DNA from: Angiostrongylus vasorum | Taxonomy: Eukaryota > Nematoda > Chromadorea > Rhabditida > Metastrongylidae | Assembly (NCBI GenBank): GCA_018806985.1 | Contig: JADANN010000108.1 | Coordinates: forward strand, 3,782,001-3,846,000 | DNA length: 64,000 bases | Reading direction: 5' to 3' | In this document: one piece after another, positions 62,816 to 64,000 of the stretch | Layout: each line of letters starts with the position of its first letter | How positions within the stretch are numbered: the first letter of the stretch is position 1 | The notes under the pieces: model-generated | Database searches by the model: none | The model's input: the letters and a program-made list of their open reading frames with translations, nothing else | What the model was told of the DNA's origin: nothing | Translations under genes and position numbers: made by a program

Positions 62816-63856
62816 ATACTGGTATTAGAAAACACCCGTCCACGGGACTGATCCAGGAAGCCTAAATCGGCATCGCTTCTATGTTGGACCAAATTAGGCT
62901 ACTTGCCAAGTACTCCTGTAAGTGATTAGATCGCATAGATGTTGGACATCTACTTACTTTAACAGCAATACCATACCGTTTCACACACTTACCCTTTACA
63001 AGTACTTTCACTTCTTCGAGCACAAAGCACCAGCAAAAGAAACTAACCCGTATTCCGTAGGCTTCCTGGCATCTAGTATCGAGGCACTTCACAGGTTACG
63101 CTCGATTTTGTAGGGAAGTAGAAATCCCAGCGGGACTATAAGGCTGCACTGGACTTTAACTGAATTTCAGCAATGATCTAGATTCCTTAGTAAGACTGAA
63201 AACTGACATAACTTGAAACAAGTACACAGTCCGTAACTTGATTGTTAAAAGAAAAAAACACATCGAAGAAGAAGATTTATCAGAAAGAACACGAAGAAAA
63301 ATAGCAGAAACCCTTGATTAACGGCTCATTTGAAGAATAGTCCCCAATCTTCAACATTCAACAGGAATCCCTAAACACGAACCTACATTCATTTCTGAAT
63401 AAAATGTCTCACACGGTCCACAGAAACAGACTAAGATAGATGACGTCGTGATTGGATAGCTCAGTGAACTCACCAGTGAAAACAAAGACGGACCTCGTGA
63501 AATCCTCAGCAATCAGTTGGATCGCTGATTGGCTGTGATGTAATGATAGAGCACGACCAGCATGAATATCCCAATCCCCAGAACATTGGCGCAAATCCCG
63601 AGTTGCATGTCGGTCACCATTTCCTGAAAACCGCTCTGTAGAAGCTCACGGACAATCCGCAAGAGCAAAGACAAAGACGAAGGCAACTCGCTGTGACTGG
63701 CGAAGCACCGCCACTAGAACGAACAGAGCAGCTACTGGGTGTCGGTCGGTCCCGAACCCTTGCCACCACGCCAGCATTCGGCCGTGTTTGCTGAGTATCA
63801 TATCGATTTAGCTGCCGAGCGAGGCGTAGCGCCTCGACGGCTAGGCGGCGACGGAG

Positions 63857-63902
63857 ATGCCGAAGCTGTCCGGCACGGACGACATCCCTCTTGCCGATGA
63901 TG
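63857..63902 (+). CDS. Candidate first exon at the window edge
   Basis: ATG in a GC-rich block, then MPKLSGTDDIPLADD and a strong GTGAGT donor at 63903. The GC-rich setting resembles the block upstream of actin. The rest of the gene would lie beyond the window. A competing 108-codon frame runs on the minus strand through the same GC-rich DNA, so this is tentative. Confidence 0.3.
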
Positions 63903-64000
63903 GTGAGTGACTTCTTCAACTCGGTGCCGCTAGAACCCACTGGTGATGGGCCTCAGCCGCCTACCCACGAGACGTCGCAGTGGGCGCGTCGTTATGTGGT

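Noticed and set aside
63614..63940. 108-codon minus-strand frame at the window edge
   Set aside because: Lies in a GC-rich block and reads as arginine-rich composition; the plus-strand exon with GTGAGT is at least as likely.

Overview
The window looks like nuclear DNA of a strongylid (hookworm-like) nematode. It holds short multi-exon genes with GT-AG introns and TTTCAG/TTTTAG-type acceptors. Acceptor-like sites sit just upstream of start codons, as expected for SL trans-splicing. An actin, a PEX19, an UNC-50 and a BUB1 are all nematode-like. The rest is dense with interspersed repeats. I could not run any database search. Exon boundaries were read by hand and checked for reading phase.

Five genes are recognised. 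BUB1 (spindle checkpoint kinase) lies on the minus strand, about 14.13 down to 5.82 kb. It has about 21 exons and TE-filled introns, with an apparent frameshift in the kinase N-lobe and no recognisable end of the C-lobe. A complete 376-residue actin (8 exons) is on the plus strand at 26.30-29.36 kb. PEX19 (peroxisomal membrane protein import receptor, plus strand, 39.26-42.41 kb) is followed about 400 bp later by an ABITRAM/Simiate-like gene (42.82-44.04 kb), a probable nematode operon. An UNC-50 homologue is on the minus strand at 53.39-55.19 kb, without its first exon. A few weaker exon candidates (18.7-19.1, 55.4-56.6, 61.2 and 63.86 kb) are listed with low confidence.

The remainder is repeats. 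Family A is a tRNA-derived SINE of about 270 bp with about 16 copies. Family C is a SINE of about 165 bp, including a head-to-head inverted dimer at 19.49-19.83 kb. Family D is a SINE of about 350 bp with five copies. There are several broken RTE-type non-LTR retrotransposons. A family of about 370 bp (family B) is an RTE with its middle deleted at an 8-bp microhomology. Other elements are a hammerhead-like motif family (E), inverted-repeat MITEs and microsatellites. Most open reading frames of 60-130 codons in the window are shadows of these repeats.

The most unusual item is at 51.25-51.62 kb. It is an inverted pair of about 141-bp arms, each carrying a near-perfect copy of the nematode SL1 spliced leader followed by a GT donor, with conservation extending upstream of the leader. 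It could be a divergent pair of SL RNA genes, or pseudogenes of them.
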